This document shows positions 63,954 through 64,000 of a stretch of 64,000 nt of DNA, piece by piece. The notes under the pieces are model-generated. The model had not been told where the DNA came from. It ran no database searches and was given only the letters and a program-made list of their open reading frames with translations. Origin of the DNA: Chitinophaga tropicalis (GTDB lineage: Bacteria > Bacteroidota > Bacteroidia > Chitinophagales > Chitinophagaceae); the NCBI RefSeq assembly GCF_009758205.1, contig NZ_WRXN01000004.1, forward strand, positions 434,001 to 498,000, read 5' to 3'. The stretch's first letter is position 1, and the number at the start of each line of letters is the position of its first letter. The position numbers and the translations under genes are program-made.

Positions 63954-64000
63954 ACGTGTGAATTTAAATTGGCTCTTATTTATATATTTAGATGTTTTCC

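Overview
The window looks like a chromosomal segment of a Bacteroidota bacterium, most likely Chitinophagaceae (Chitinophaga-like). This rests on two SusC/SusD outer-membrane uptake pairs, type IX secretion C-terminal domains (one type A, one CHU_C/type B), a second kind of outer-membrane beta-barrel receptor, several LytS/LytTR two-component systems, lipoproteins with SusD-type signals, and promoter-like TAnnTTTG elements. Genus is inferred from the family mix; no marker gene is present. No CRISPR array, insertion sequence, prophage or rRNA was seen.

Layout, left to right. 1-3048: 3' part of a large hybrid histidine kinase that continues past the left edge. 3182-5353: secreted HELTH-motif protein with a T9SS tail. 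5625-8969: three-gene operon for a circularly permuted ATP-grasp protein, an alpha-E protein and a transglutaminase-like protein, followed by a small secreted Gly/Tyr-rich protein. 9432-14437: catabolic operon (DHDPS-family lyase, ketoglutarate-semialdehyde-type dehydrogenase, APC permease) with a divergent AraC regulator, possibly for hydroxyproline or a sugar acid. 14549-23054: five-gene SusC-SusD-fasciclin-DUF5007-S9 peptidase operon, probably for peptide capture. 23240-28303: aldo/keto reductase, then a sulfur-flavoured cluster (CstB-like persulfide dioxygenase/rhodanese, small membrane protein, aldose epimerase, phosphosulfolactate synthase) and an orphan response regulator. 28626-33673: LytS/LytTR pair, outer-membrane receptor, Tat-exported Dabb protein. 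33841-40127: glycosyltransferase operon facing a GH130 enzyme, with a divergently transcribed GH47 alpha-mannosidase-like protein. 40252-44619: DoxX, DUF1223, alpha/beta hydrolase and a second LytS/LytTR pair. 44636-48443: CHU_C surface protein, a membrane protein of unknown function and tRNA-Pro(CGG). 48746-51891: beta-propeller-like orphan, AraC regulator and SDR. 52116-63953: polysaccharide utilization locus (SusC, SusD, glycan-binding lipoprotein, BACON-GH5, GH3, sialate O-acetylesterase family esterase), read leftwards.

The genes fit a polymer-degrading, surface-active lifestyle: TonB-dependent importers with partner lipoproteins capture oligosaccharides or peptides, periplasmic or outer-membrane enzymes trim them, and one- or two-component regulators sit beside the transport genes. 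Many transcription units end in long, nearly perfect hairpins with very short loops. The least understood parts are the ATP-grasp/alpha-E/transglutaminase operon, the glycosyltransferase/GH130/GH47 cluster, and the possible link between a sulfite-producing and a sulfite-consuming enzyme. All functional statements come from reading motifs and gene order; no database search was run.
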